Assembly: GCA_002104985.1 (NCBI GenBank)
Contig: MCGO01000043.1
Coordinates: forward strand, 248,001-312,000
Reading direction: 5' to 3'
Length of the DNA stretch: 64,000 bases
DNA from: Rhizoclosmatium globosum
Lineage: Eukaryota; Chytridiomycota; Chytridiomycetes; Chytridiales; Chytriomycetaceae
The translations under genes were made by a program, and so were the position numbers. The notes under the pieces are model-generated. The model saw only the letters and a list, made by a program, of their open reading frames with translations. It had not been told where the DNA came from and made no database searches. Numbering within the stretch: position 1 is the stretch's first letter; the number at the start of each line of letters is the position of its first letter. Below, piece after piece: positions 30,487 through 41,445 of this stretch.

Positions 30487-30741
30487 TTAAAAGTATTTGA
30501 AGTTGTCAAAGCTTCCAGAGAAGGCAGACTTAGTACTCTTGAGTAGCGAAAAGCCTTTGACTTTATTGTTGACGACAATATGTCCGTCTCCAGTAGAGCC
30601 GTTAATGCCTTGTGCCGACAATGAAGTGACGGAACCTCCCTGTTGCTCACGAACAGAAAGAGAAGAAGCGAGACTCACTGGCACAACATCGTTGTAGCGC
30701 TTGTCACTTGGGAAAAAGAATCCATCGAGCTCAGAATCCAT
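30487..30741 (-). CDS. Small hypothetical protein
   Basis: A frame of 84 residues starting MDSELDGFFFPSDKRYNDVV, Ser/Gly/Val-rich (SLASSLSVREQQGGSVTSLS) and ending SFDNFKYF. No signal peptide, membrane segment or motif is recognised. It has an acidic start and a low-complexity middle. Support comes only from an open frame in a gap of suitable size between same-strand genes. It may be the last exon of a longer gene. Confidence 0.35.
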   Translation of the reverse strand: MDSELDGFFFPSDKRYNDVVPVSLASSLSVREQQGGSVTSLSAQGINGSTGDGHIVVNNKVKGFSLLKSTKSAFSGSFDNFKYF

Positions 30742-31134
30742 GTTGTTGAACAGCTTGCGTTTATGGTGAAGTTTTGTTTAGGTTGTGAAAAGTCGCGTTT
30801 TCGCGTTTCTTGCGCCTCAGCGCCTCGATTTTTCTGACTATAATTATTCTAGGCCATTCCGTTTTATGTATTATACTGTAAAATCATTAAGAACCAATAA
30901 ATCCGAAGCGACACCTTTATCATGGGTGTGCGGAATAGCTTTATGCAGGTTTTGATAACGAATGCTATTATAAAGTTAGGCTCTGTGGAGAATTGGGGTA
31001 AACGCTTGTGTTTTTGCGCCTCACTTTTCAACTTTCGATGCACATCATCGCGTTCAAAGAAACTCAGGAGTAGAGGGCTACAACCAGTTTATTCACAGAC
31101 CAAGACATTAAATCAAATAGGAAGTAATATTTCA
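30742..31134. other. Intergenic, nothing recognised
   Basis: AT-rich spacer between two small unknown minus-strand frames. No ORF, RNA gene or repeat supported. Confidence 0.35.
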
Positions 31135-31554
31135 TCATGGTTTCCAGTAAAAAGCAGCTTTGGCAAGGTTCCACACATCTTGTCCAAGCGCTTGAAGATG
31201 CGATGTGGATTCTTGTTGCTGAAGTGGGGCCGGGCTGTTCAAAGGCCAACCATTCACGGCAGTACCTTGAGTAAGCGAGAAAGAAGATGTCGCTCGATCG
31301 AGAGACGAAAATTTCTGAGCTTGAGTTGTTGTGGAATCAGCCGCGTTAAGATCAGTCGAGGAATTCTGTTGGTTAAGGCCGCTGTTAGCCACGCTGGAAC
31401 TCTTGAAAATTGGGAAGAAAGGTAGGTTGAAAGAGGCCATATTCTTGGTTGTTTTTTTGAAGAGTATCCCACGTTTGCGCCACCCTTTTCCAAAATATTC
31501 CATAAATTCATCGTCTTTATTGTCAAGCTTTTTCAACTTTTGGCTCTGCTCCAT
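31135..31554 (-). CDS. Small hypothetical protein overlapping the PLPBP 3' end
   Basis: A frame of 139 residues. Starting at 31554 ([17 protein letters not shown]) it overlaps the coding end of the PLP-homeostasis gene by 32 bases in another frame. Starting at the next ATG, 31503 ([17 protein letters not shown]), it avoids the overlap. After a basic Lys/Arg-rich start the chain is Ser/Gln/Thr-rich and probably disordered ([16 protein letters not shown]), ending [14 protein letters not shown]. No family recognised. Confidence 0.4.
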   Translation of the reverse strand: MEQSQKLKKLDNKDDEFMEYFGKGWRKRGILFKKTTKNMASFNLPFFPIFKSSSVANSGLNQQNSSTDLNAADSTTTQAQKFSSLDRATSSFSLTQGTAVNGWPLNSPAPLQQQESTSHLQALGQDVWNLAKAAFYWKP

Positions 31555-32684
31555 TTTCAGCTAACTTTACTTCAGTGACAGCTGTCTCATTTGCAGGAAT
31601 TGTACCTTCTCCAGCTGTGGTTGCCTCAAGAGGTTTAGTCTCAACCTTCGCGTCCGCCTTTTTCGCTCTTGCTCCAAAAATACAAGATCCTAATCTAACA
31701 TTTGTGGACCCCATCTTGATGGCTAACTCAAAGTCATCAGACATTCCCATACTCAACTCCAATTCAACTCCAAGAGCTTCCTTCACTTTATCGCGACATT
31801 CAGTGAGAAGCTTTGAATATATTAGCGATAGGTTTGTCACTCAAATAATACCCGTACAAACCTTGAAGTCTGGATTCGTTCCCTCAGCATGACTGTTATC
31901 CCAAGACCCAATAGTCATAAGTCCAGCAAGTTTAAGGTTTTGACACCGTTCCACAATATGTTTCGCGACATCAACGCAGTCCTTTGGTTCCACGCCTCCT
32001 TTCGCTACATTGCACAAACAGAATCAGATGAGCTTGTGCAAACATCAGACAAAACATACATTCTTCCCCGCTAGTATTCACTTGCACAAATACATTCAAC
32101 GGCGTCTCACGGTGCAGTTTCGCAACCTCCTTCTGGATCGTGTCAGCCTTCTTACTCCCGTCAACAGTTTCAATTGCGAAAAGGTTGGGAATAGATGCAA
32201 CTTGCTTCACTTTGTTGGATTGCATCGTTCCTGAGATCGTGGATTTGAAATCAGATGACGTTGTATAGCTTCTTGGGGTTATGACGTACCGATGAAGTGC
32301 CATTGAATATCAGACGGGAGTTGTGCAGCTTTGTCGACTAGTTCTTGCACCTGTTGGGTTGACGGTTGGAAAGGGGTAAAGAGGTATGCTGGTTGACTCA
32401 CATACTATTGTTGCTACAGTGTTAGCATATGATCTATTCAAACAACGAGGAAACTTACATTCTCTCCGAAATGTCTCTGACCTTCGCCATAAGCCACAAG
32501 AAGGTCCTCAATTGGCTTTGTTTTGCTTACTGCAACCAACCGAACCTGCCTCCTATCATTTAGTTCTACAGGTAAGAAGGAAAGTAGGAAGGAAACATAC
32601 AGATGCAGGATCTCTTCCGGCACTAGTGGCGGCGGTTACAACTCTTGTGCGCATGTCATTCAGGTTTGCAGCAATCACGGACAT
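31523..32684 (-). CDS. Pyridoxal phosphate homeostasis protein (YggS/PLPBP family)
   Basis: Model (minus strand, 7 exons): 32601-32684, 32459-32545, 32402-32404, 32290-32350, 32060-32230, 31862-32004 and 31523-31810, 278 residues. This is the fold-type III PLP-binding family that buffers free [17 protein letters not shown] contains the PLP-binding Lys. [63 protein letters not shown] and [25 protein letters not shown] follow in family order, including the phosphate-binding end. The conserved Tyr of GENYVQEL is carried by a 3-nt exon (TAT), between a 54-nt and a 51-nt intron. The C-terminal 40 residues (Ala/Lys/Glu-rich) extend beyond the family. Confidence 0.9.
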
Positions 32685-32797
32685 GGTTCGTCTTTGTAAT
32701 AGTTGCATCAAAGAAAAATCAAGGAAACGGGGACGGTATAATACACGATAGAATGAAAGAATTTAACAGTGCAATTTAATTTGTTTGTTTTAAGTAT

Positions 32798-34459
32798 ATG
32801 AGTTCATACTTTGAAGAAGGGTTACTGCCCGACAGCACAGAGCCAGTCGAGAGCAGCAACAATAGCAGCAGTGGATGGGGATGGGGTTCCATGCCTTCTT
32901 GGAACTCAATTGTCGATACTGTCAAGAAGCAGGTGAGGCTCAACTGTCAAGGTGGTTGAAGGGCACTCAACATTACCATAGACCGATGTCGTAGCCACCG
33001 TCCTGGAAAGGTATCCATTACATCTTAACTCTACAAGGTTATCTCAATACCCCTTAAAACAGAGACATCAGCGAGTTCATCACCGTCGTAGCTCCACCCA
33101 CAAATCCATCATCCTCCCAAACAGACCTCACCGAAGACCCTTCTTTTCCTCCTTCCACTAGAGACTACGAACCTGTATTCGATCCAACTACAGGAATGCT
33201 CCTGAATGCCCAGGAAGAAGGCAACACCAAAGAAACCTCCCACAATGACCAAGACCCCCTCAACCCTATTTCACCAACATCCCACCAAGTCTCCAACCTC
33301 GTCGAAACAGCAATCACAAAACTCGACACCCTCGTAGACCAGGCGGAAGACTTTCTCGAACACGTGGATGTTTCGAATCGCGTGCACAAGATTGTGGATT
33401 CAGTCAACGTCGCAGAGACCGTGCAGCAGATTGAGAACATTGCGGATAAAGCAGAAGACTTTTTGGAGAGTGTCGAGACTGGTGTGTGGAATTTCTTGGG
33501 AAGTGCAATGAGTAAAGTGTCGTTGGATGTGATGAGTCTTGGGGGAACAAGTACTGGTGTTGCGAAGCAAGGGAAAGCAAATATTGTGTGAGTTTTTTGA
33601 CTGACGGGGATTCGTTCGTGTTACTGATAATCACGAAGATTCGATCGCAAAACAGCAACTATTCTGGCTCTCCGTCACAACGCTGAGACTTTCACTGTGA
33701 ACCCAACCTTACTTCCATCGAATGCCTCGCCAGCAATGAAGGATGTCGCAGAGCAATATATTGCATTCGCGACTGCTTTTGAAATTTCTGTCTACAGTAC
33801 TCAAATTGCGCGACTTCTTGATGAAGACGCAGAAGTACGTACTTTGATGTCCAAAATTGGTAAGAGCTCACTTTATTTTCTGAGTTGACTTCTTAATTGA
33901 ACTCTCACTAGTGCCCTCCACTGTTTCATACGAAGAATTCTGGACCCGCTACTTTTTCCGCGTTCAGCAAGTTGACCGAGAAGAAGAAGCGCGCAAAAAG
34001 CTGATGAATGATGCAACTTTGACGGAGGAGGAAGTCGGATGGGGGGATGATTCCGATGAGGATGAAATTGAGGAGCAAGAACCAGCCACAGCCAAACCAT
34101 CATTAGCGCAAGCTCCAGACGCCACACCAAAGAAATCAATTGAACTTGTGAAACCGATCGCTGTTCTCGCTCCCACAAATCTTGTTGGTCCAGTATCTAT
34201 CACGGAAGCTGTTGAAAGTATGTCGAAACAAGTATCTCCCGATCCGTCGGATCGAAGCAGTTTTGATGTTGTGAGTGATCAGGCACATGCAGAGAGTGTA
34301 GCAGGTTCGGAAGTGGTCATTGGATCTGAAGAGGTGGAGGAGAATCAGGATGAAGTTGATGTGTTTGAGGATGCACCTGTACCTGCAGCCAAAGTGAAGC
34401 CTGTGGCAGGAGCAGAAGACGAGGAAGAGGAAGCTGGATGGGGAGATGATTCGGACTAA
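32798..34459 (+). CDS. BSD-domain protein (BSDC1-like)
   Basis: Model: exons 32798-32932, 32982-33010, 33063-33587, 33639-33859 and 33912-34459, 485 residues; all junctions keep frame. It opens with an acidic Trp-rich part (SSGWGWGSMPSWNSIVDTV). The middle has a helical repeat-like stretch (LVDQAEDFLEHVDVSNRVHKIV, again ENIADKAEDFLESVETGVW). The BSD domain at the end of exon 4 and in exon 5 has the signature F-W-x2-Y-F, seen as SYEEFWTRYFFRVQQV. The tail is very acidic and ends twice in GWGDDSDE. BSD domains occur in TFIIH p62 and in BSDC1-type vesicle proteins. The position of the domain and the acidic tail fit the latter group. The molecular role is poorly known. Confidence 0.75.
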
Positions 34460-34523
34460 GTGCAATATTATTCTTTCAACTGCCTTTCTTTCTTCTTTCT
34501 TTGAATCAAGTCAAACAAACACA

Positions 34524-34874
34524 ATGGCCAAAACACCAAAGGCAAAGCCCTCGTCCGGAACAGGATCCAAGAACGCCACCGCAAACAAGTCCGTTGCAAA
34601 GGCATCATCGAAACCAACGTCGTCGCTGGCCAAGAACTTGACAAAGACAAAGACAAAGACAAAGATGCAGAACGCGAGTCTCACGGACCAGCTCGACTCG
34701 TCTCTTCCACACATTCTCAGTCTTGCGAGCAAACTGAAACCTGTCAAAGCCGCAGCGTCGTTTGGCGTGCTGTCAAAGCCACGGCGGCCGGCGAAACCAA
34801 CGAAGGATCAGGCGGAACGACTGAAGACTGATGCCGATTTAGATGAGGCGCTTGGGAAACTGGGCTCGCTGTGA
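34524..34874 (+). CDS. Small basic Lys/Ala-rich protein
   Basis: A frame of 116 residues from the ATG at 34524 (context aacacaATGG); the in-frame ATG at 34446 lies in the previous gene's last codons. The N-terminal half is Lys/Ser/Thr/Ala-rich (KNLTKTKTKTKMQNAS). The C-terminal half has SLPHILSLASKLKPVK, then a basic RRPAKPTKDQAERLK and an acidic-hydrophobic end, DADLDEALGKLGSL. Likely nucleolar or nucleic-acid-binding by composition only. No family recognised. It begins 64 bases after the BSD gene stop. Confidence 0.5.
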   Translation: MAKTPKAKPSSGTGSKNATANKSVAKASSKPTSSLAKNLTKTKTKTKMQNASLTDQLDSSLPHILSLASKLKPVKAAASFGVLSKPRRPAKPTKDQAERLKTDADLDEALGKLGSL

Positions 34875-35476
34875 TTTGATTGAAAAGTAATAAACTTAGA
34901 TTATTCAGTATTGATTGTTTGAAAAGAAGTTGTTCTGAATCCTTGAATGTCTTCAGCCAAACCAGTCGTCGACAAAGGTCCGAGCCTCCTTCTACTTCGT
35001 ACTCTAGTCACTCAATGTATTATGCTTACTAGTTGTCGTGCGATTCAAGGCCACGGGCTCAGCTCCAATCCTCAAACAACAGGTGTTTAAAATAACAGCA
35101 TCGCAACGCTTTCAGGCTGTCATTCTGTTTCTCAGGAAAGAACTTGCATTAACTCAGAGTGATTCATTGGTGACGTGGCTTCCCTTTCTGCGACAATCGT
35201 ATCTGATTCCATCATCTTTAGTTCCTTTACGTTAACAGTGCCTTTGCCCCGTCTCCTGACGAAACAGTATCCACTCTGTTTAAGGTTGAAGCTCTTTATT
35301 CACGGCGACAATATAAACTAAACGGCATAGCAGAACTTTGGAGCAGAGGGATCGCTAATCGTCAATTATTCAACAACAGCAGCTTGGGGATAATGATTCT
35401 TCAACTTTCATCTTTTAATGGCTCTCGTTCTATGTACAAAATGACATCAGCGCGAATGTGAATATAATCTTTCAAC
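34875..35476. other. Convergent intergenic region, nothing recognised
   Basis: It lies between the ends of two convergent genes (small basic protein, STRAD-like kinase). Short plus-strand frames (such as 35038-35235) show no motif or codon bias. No RNA gene supported. Confidence 0.4.
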
Positions 35477-36687
35477 TCAACTCTTTGGATTCTGTTTCAC
35501 GTGTGTCACTATCGTGCTGCGAAGGAAATCAGTCGATTTAGCGTAATTGAAGAAGGGATGATGTTGAAGCTCTTTGGCTGTTGGACTAATTGGTACAGTC
35601 AGTGTAGTTGAATCAACCATTCATAACGTACCGCTCCTTGGGATTCTTTCGAATACAGGCTCGTACCATCTTCAAAAAACTCTTTGGCATCAATTTGTTC
35701 GTCTTGATTCCAGGGCAATCATATTCCAATTTCGACAACAATATCTTGAGGGGAGACCAATCATCAAAAGGCGTCCTTCCGTATGCGAGTTCCAAGGCCG
35801 TGATTCCAAAGCTATAGATGTCGACTTTTTCATCAAAACAGTTGTGCTGTTTTTCATCAGTTGAGAAGACGTGGAATCAAAAAGGAAACGCTCACCTGTG
35901 CCAAAATCTCCGGCGCAGCCCACTCAATATTATCACTCAAAATCGAAAAACAATGCTTCATATACCCTCCATCCTGCGTCAAATTCACAAGCTGTCGTAA
36001 CCCAGTCACCCTCACAACTCCATTCTGATCCACCAATATATTATCAGCCCTCACGTCATTATGAATCATGTGATTGTCGTGAAGGTATACAATTGCGTTC
36101 AAGACTTCCTTGAGGATCGTGGCAACGACGGGTTCGTCGAAACCTTCTGGGTAATAGTCTTTCATGATTCCGCGACAGGAACCAGTTGCGAGAGGGAGTG
36201 TAACTGTCCAAAGACGCTCATTTTCTGTGAAACTGGTAAAATAGGGAAGGATGTTGGGATGGGAGCACATGCGAGAGTTTTTGATAGTCCTCTGAAAGTG
36301 ATAGGTGAGTCGAAGACAAATTCGTATATACAATGATTACAATAACTTCATCAACTAGCTCATAATCAGGAGACAGTGTTAGATCTGTGTACTTCAACGC
36401 GACGTGTTCGTTGGTTGGAAGGTACTTTGCAAGATATAGGTATGAAATATCGCCAACGCCACCTATACTCTTCAATTAAACGTCTACAGGGTACTGGAAG
36501 AAAGCCTACCAATGTCGGTGATCAACTCATAATCCTTAATGTTTGGAGAATACGTCTTTTCTGGTGTGCCGTTCTTAGGACTCTTATTTGACTCGGATCT
36601 ATTGAGTTTTGGAAACAGTGGAGACTAGTATGGCATCAGAGCTGTATTTGATATACAAGGCGTGTCTCTCGCGTGATTTACCTTCAT
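35477..36687 (-). CDS. STRAD-like STE20-family pseudokinase
   Basis: Model (minus strand, 6 exons): 36682-36687, 36510-36624, 36341-36462, 35896-36291, 35632-35846 and 35477-35585, 320 residues. Exon 1 is just ATG-AAG. The kinase fold is clear: DYELITDIGGVGD (Gly loop), HVALKYTDL (lobe N), HPNILPYFTSF, the catalytic-loop position NDVRADNILVDQNG, then EWAAPEIL, KVDIYSFGITALELAYGRTPF and KNPKERPTAKELQHHPFF. At the Asp-Phe-Gly position the sequence reads VTGLRQL, the same GLR triplet that marks STRAD, so metal binding is lost. STRAD proteins bind and activate the LKB1-type kinase with MO25. The human C-terminal WEF tail (MO25 binding) is absent here, so that partner contact is uncertain. Confidence 0.8.
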
Positions 36688-36802
36688 CTTGCCCTGTAGA
36701 GGATTTACGAAGAACAATAGTGAAGGAAATCTACATCAAACACATTTTCGACTTATGCGGGTCTTTATTATTCGTGGATGTCAATATATTTAGTCAGGAG
36801 TG

Positions 36803-38011
36803 TTATCTTGTGCAACTTTTGGTGACAAACTTGGCAGACTTCTTTATCGTTTGAATCACATAGCCTGGGAGGTTGAAGATTTGGTTGAATGCATGTTGCG
36901 CGAGGAAGTTATGGCTGGTAGTGGTTGGATGAATGTAGTCCCAAAAGAAGTAGTTCTCGGGATTCTTGCAAATAAATGTTGTGTTAATGCACCTGTTTTT
37001 CTTGTCAGTACACGTTGAATATTGTTCGAAATCCTCACGTGTGGTACACTTCTGTCAAATTATAATATTTAGATCCAGCCGGAGTCCTCATATACGATGT
37101 GACGTTATTGAAGTCGTTTAGAATGATATTTGCATGAGGAAACTTAGTTCTCAATTGAGACAACCCTTTTGCCAAGGCCAGATTATATCCCTGGACGATT
37201 AATCCAACAAAGGCTACAAAAGGCTTCATATTAGGATCATTTGAAATGAGCGGAGTGTCTTGGAGAGGCGGCATATTGGAAACGAGTATATGCTTCCCTC
37301 CCCTTGAGAGAATCATATCTGCGACCGTGATACTGTTGCCTTGAATCATAAATTATCAATCATTTACTGATTTGGTATTATGATTCTCAGCGTACCTGCT
37401 ATAGTAACAGGGTTTGGGATGGCTCCCGACTCAGCCGAGAATGACAAGTCATTTCCACCAATGAACACACTGAACAAAGTAGTATCTGCAGACAAAGAGG
37501 AGATTTTCTTATCTCTCAGGTATATATTGAACTGCTGAAATACGTCCGGAATCTTGGAGGCTTTAACAGACGGTCCTTTCAGTCCAGCGTTGATGGTGAT
37601 ATCAAACGCGTTTGAAATATTGCTCACAGCCCCACCATATGCATAATCATGCAGGTTTGCGTTTGAAAGATATCCAGCAAGGTATTCGATCCAGTTTTTG
37701 CCGTTCGTGCTTGGCTCTTGGTGTTAGTCTGCAGCTGTCAAACTGACTTCTACTTACAAGTGGCCCTGCCAGTAAGGCGGTCCTGGGATCGCGTATTCTC
37801 TGAAGAGATTTCCATTATCACTCATACTAGAGCTCGCTGTTAGTGGTCAGAGCATAACGAAGCCTTAAAACCTGTCTCCGAACGCAACGACATCTTTGAA
37901 ACTCTGCATTTTTGGAATTAAAGGCTAAAACAGATCTATATAAACGAATACCTTCGGAGTCAGAGCGGCAGTTGCCGACATACCAAAGAGCAGTAACAGG
38001 GTGAGAACCAT
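36803..38011 (-). CDS. Secreted GDSL lipase/esterase, tandem copy 1
   Basis: Model (minus strand, 6 exons): 37952-38011, 37872-37903, 37758-37826, 37396-37709, 37039-37339 and 36803-36992, 321 residues. It has a signal peptide (MVLTLLLLFGMSATAALT). Block I is FGDSMSDNGNL, whose catalytic Ser codon is split AG|T between exons 2 and 3. Block III is FIGGNDL. Block V is WDYIHPTTTSHNF, supplying Asp and His. The substrate is probably a plant- or microbe-derived ester. The last exon is out of frame with the previous one until a 46-nt intron (GTGAGG...TACTGAC...ACAG) is removed. It is the most diverged of three copies. Confidence 0.83.
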
Positions 38012-38117
38012 TTTCAAGTTTTACTGACAATTTTATTGTTTTGATGAAGCGGAAGTATAATCAAAAAACGAGGTTCATAATTTCTGATTGTAGTTAATTG
38101 TGTGTGGTAAAGCATGT

Positions 38118-39319
38118 TTACCACCAAGATGAAGGCATAGTGACCACCTTGGTTGCAGATGGTACCTTCTCCAGATTGGAGGGAATCTCAAAAGTTGGAC
38201 CAAAAAGCTGATTATATGCAGACTGAGCCAGGTATTTCTGAGCTCTCGTGGTTGGATGAGCTGTATCCCAGAACAAGTATTTGTCATGCTCGTCGCAAAA
38301 TGTAAGAGAGGCAAATGCCAAACATGGGTCAGCGACGTTATTAAATCCGTATTTGAGTTGTCCTTCTTCTGTAACAACTTCAGAGATCACAGATCTTGAA
38401 TCAAAGATAACGAGGTTTAGAGACGGGGAAGCAGCCTTACAAAGAATATTCCGTGTTAGAAACATAGTATTCTCTTGAAAAGGCCTCTCACCCGAATCGC
38501 CGCAGCTCCTTCCGCCAATTTGGCGTTAAATTCAGCCATAGCGATTTTCAACTTTGGCAACACATCATGCTTCTTGTTAAATGTAGGGATCAAATCGAGA
38601 GGAGCGATTTCACCAACAAGAATATGTTTGGCACCATGGTCAACAAGGGTTTGGACAGACTTGAGCACACGTTCCGCAACGGGCCCGCCTTCAATCACTT
38701 GTCCAGAACTAAAGGTATCGTCTAAATCGTTCGCGCCTTCCCATACCGTAAACAGAGTTGAATCAAACGAAAGCTTTGACACGTGTTCGTCAGCCTTATA
38801 CACATCAATTTGTTGGTCAAGTTCGGGAACGTTGTAACTGATTTCTCTGCCGATGAAATCGGGCGCAGAGTCGTATCGGTTCGCATGAGATGCTCCATAT
38901 GCAAAGTTGTGGATTTGGGAGTTGTTGAGGTATTCGGCAAAGTATTCGATCCAGATGGGGCCGTTGCAGCTGTTCACTGAAGTTTAAATGGTGTCTTTGG
39001 CTAACCAGCACTCACAAATGTCCTTTCCAGAATGGCGGTGGCGGGAAAAGGATTGCTTTGTGAAGGTTGCCATTATCGCTGAGGCTATTAAGGGTAAGGG
39101 CACGCTTTGTCAGTGGTTTGCCAAGTTCTGTTGCTGGCAAAGAGTACTACGAACCTGTCTCCAAATACTACGATATCTTTGATAGCCTGTTAAAAGTATG
39201 AATGATGTTAGATGAAGGTGATGCGATTGAGTATGGTACAAAACCTCAGGAGATACGGAAGCTACCGCAAAAGCAACGATGGCATTTAAACAGAGGAGGA
39301 TTAGTGTGATCGAATGCAT
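38118..39319 (-). CDS. Secreted GDSL lipase/esterase, tandem copy 2
   Basis: Model (minus strand, 5 exons): 39245-39319, 39155-39186, 39016-39084, 38492-38969 and 38118-38435, 323 residues. Signal peptide MHSITLILLCLNAIVAFAVA. Block I FGDSLSDNGNL, with its Ser codon split between exons 2 and 3. Then CNGPIWIEYFAEYLN, block III WEGANDLDDTF, GAKHILVGEIAPLDLIP and block V FWDTAHPTTRAQKYL. It ends in a C-terminal extension of about 25 residues (NLEKVPSATKVVTM). Exon 2 is again exactly 32 nt, as in the other two copies. Confidence 0.85.
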
Positions 39320-39394
39320 GAGGTTTCAAGGTGAGTTTTTGAGAGGTTCTGTAAAGTTCGATTCCAATCTTGGCACTTTATTTTCATAACAAAC

Positions 39395-40460
39395 TTAATT
39401 CTCTCTGCCAAGGTCTGAAGTGTTATAGAAAAACACGTTGTACGCGTGCTCTGCCAAATGCTTTTGAGCTTTCGTGGTCGGATGTGCAAAATCCCAGAAT
39501 AAGTGTTCCTCAGGAGCTTCTGGCAAGTGAAGCCTGCCCATTACAAAGCATGGATCCGTGATATTTTTAAATCCAAATTTAGCTTGACCTTCAGGGCTGG
39601 TGGCAAACTCGAGAACATCTCTTGGATCAAAGGTAACGATGTTGGCAGAGGAATGAGCCTGTTTTGGGTTTAGCTCTTATGTACGCTGTGGAATGGGAAT
39701 ACAGGAATGTCTTACTTTAATTTTGACAATACCAGCATCCAAAGCATCGTTGAATTGATTCATAGCAACTCTCAATTTCGGCAGTAACTCCGTTTTCTTA
39801 TTGAAGGTTGGAATTAAATCCAACGGTGCCATCTTGCCAACCAGAATATGTTTTGCGCCATAATCAACAAGCTCCTTGATAGAGTCAACAGCCATACGGG
39901 CTACCGGACCGCCGTCTATCTCTTGTCCTGAAAAGTAGGTATCGTCCAAATCATTCGCACCATCCCAAACAATGAACAAAGTCGTCTCAAAATTAACTTT
40001 AAGTGTATGGTTGTACTCCTTGAAGGTCTTGACCTGGTCCTCCAACAGTGGAAGAACGAATTCAGTGACTGTTCGAGAAATAAAGTCTCGTAGAGCATCC
40101 TTTCCGTTCACATGAGATCCACCATAAGCGTAATCATGGAGTTTGGCGTTGTTGAGGTATTCGGCGAGGTATTCTACCCAGATTGGGCCGTTGCAACTGT
40201 GTGGTCCGCTTACAAATTGAATAGGCAACCAGCATACTTACAATCGTCCTTTCCAGTACGGAGGAGGAGGATATACGACGAGGTGTTGGAGGAGGTTACC
40301 GTTGTCACTGAGACTACAAGACTGTTAGTGTACCAGGAAGCTTGAATCAGTGACTACCTATCACCAAGGACGACGATGTCTGTGATGGTCTGTGACATAA
40401 TCAGTTAAGCATCTTCAATTTAACGTGGCATACGTTTGGATCAACTGGAGTTAAGCCCAT
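39395..40460 (-). CDS. GDSL lipase/esterase, tandem copy 3, no signal peptide seen
   Basis: Model (minus strand, 5 exons): 40434-40460, 40358-40389, 40242-40313, 39716-40196 and 39395-39658, 291 residues. Block I is LGDSLSDNGNL (split Ser codon), followed by CNGPIWVEYLAEYLN, WDGANDLDDTY, GAKHILVGKMAPLDLIP and FWDFAHPTTKAQKHL. It is closest to copy 2. Exon 1 encodes only MGLTPVDPN, so the secretion signal present in the other copies is missing. An upstream exon may exist (a CAG acceptor lies just before, at about 40471), or the protein may be intracellular. Confidence 0.8.
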
Positions 40461-40931
40461 TGCGAAGTTCCTGTTCAAAGATATTCTCAAAAAATAGCGA
40501 GAGAGAGCTGATTTATTGATTAACCCATTTCTTGCAACTGAATAAAATACACCGTCGACAAATGACAATAACTTGAAAGGCGGAATCTCACCAAATTTTT
40601 TAAATTCGGATCCGTCAGGATAACGCGGCGGATACGTTTATGTGGTATCAACCAATTGGATCTTCCAAGCTATCGGCGCCGATTCCGATGTGATATCCGC
40701 TTGATCAGTCGTCACAATCATTAATGAAGTACTACTTTAGTATTTCTTTGTTACTATTTTTCAGTACTTTGTGTACCTTTTCCATGGAAATTTGAGGATT
40801 TTATTCGAAAAACGTCGAAAAATGCAGAAGGACAAAGGAACAGCTCTAAAGGCTATAAAAAGAGCGCGTACGCTTCGCACTAACTTCAACAAAAACTTGA
40901 ACACGAATACTACAGCACAAATACGACAATA
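40461..40931. other. Divergent promoter region of GDSL copy 3 and small heat-shock gene
   Basis: It is AT-rich, with a cluster of GAA/TTC triplets (ccatggaaattt, attcgaaaaacgtcgaaaaatgcagaagg, about 40783-40831) of the kind bound by heat-shock factor, although a perfect nTTCnnGAAn trio is not evident. Confidence 0.4.
40854..40860 (+). promoter_or_regulatory. TATA box of the small heat-shock gene
   Basis: TATAAAA stands about 75 bases upstream of the start codon of the small heat-shock gene, downstream of GAA-rich heat-shock-element-like sequence. Strong TATA boxes are typical of stress genes. Confidence 0.6.
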
Positions 40932-41445
40932 ATGGCTGCCATACTTCGACCAGACTCATTCTTCCGCGACTTTGATCGCTTGATGAATGCTCAACTCAAC
41001 GCCATAACTTCTACCGATAAAGATGCAAGTGATTCATCAATGTCCAAGTACTGGGGTGGATCATTCAACGCACGTCTTGACCTCACTGAGGACGACAAGA
41101 GCTACATAGTTCATGCGGATCTTCCAGGTGTGAAAAAGGTAAGCCACAGTTCAGTATTTGGAAGAGATTCAAGTATTCATATCCTTGCTTTAGGAAGAAG
41201 TGAACATTACGATCAAGGACAACATTTTGACCATTTCTGGAGAGCGTTCTGCAACTCAGGAGACCAAGAATGAGCAACGCCACATTATTGAGCGCTCCTA
41301 CGGAAAGTTTTCTAGAAGCGTCCGTCTCCCAGAGGATGCCAACGCTGACGCAGTCTCTGCTACTATGGACCATGGAGTACTTGAATTGACACTTGAGAAG
41401 AAAGTCAAGTTGGATGCAGGTGTTAAGAAAATCCAGATCGCGTGA
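40932..41445 (+). CDS. Small heat-shock protein (Hsp20/alpha-crystallin)
   Basis: Model: exons 40932-41138 and 41194-41445, 152 residues. After an N-terminal part (FFRDFDRLMNAQ) comes the alpha-crystallin domain (FNARLDLTEDDKSYIVHADLPGV, then NITIKDNILTISGERS and YGKFSRSVRLPEDANAD). The consensus is completed by DHGVLELTLEKK, with the hydrophobic-x-hydrophobic tail motif near the end (IQI). It is an ATP-independent chaperone that forms oligomers and holds unfolded proteins. The 55-nt intron (GTAAGC...TTTAG) lies right after DLPGVKK. A TATA box and GAA-rich sequences upstream suggest heat induction. Confidence 0.92.

Noticed and set aside
36376..37018. Short plus-strand frames over STRAD and GDSL copy 1
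   Set aside because: They lie antisense to exons that fit conserved families, so they are shadows.
40783..40831. Perfect heat-shock element
   Set aside because: GAA and TTC triplets are dense but their spacing does not give three inverted nGAAn units, so I list it only as HSE-like.
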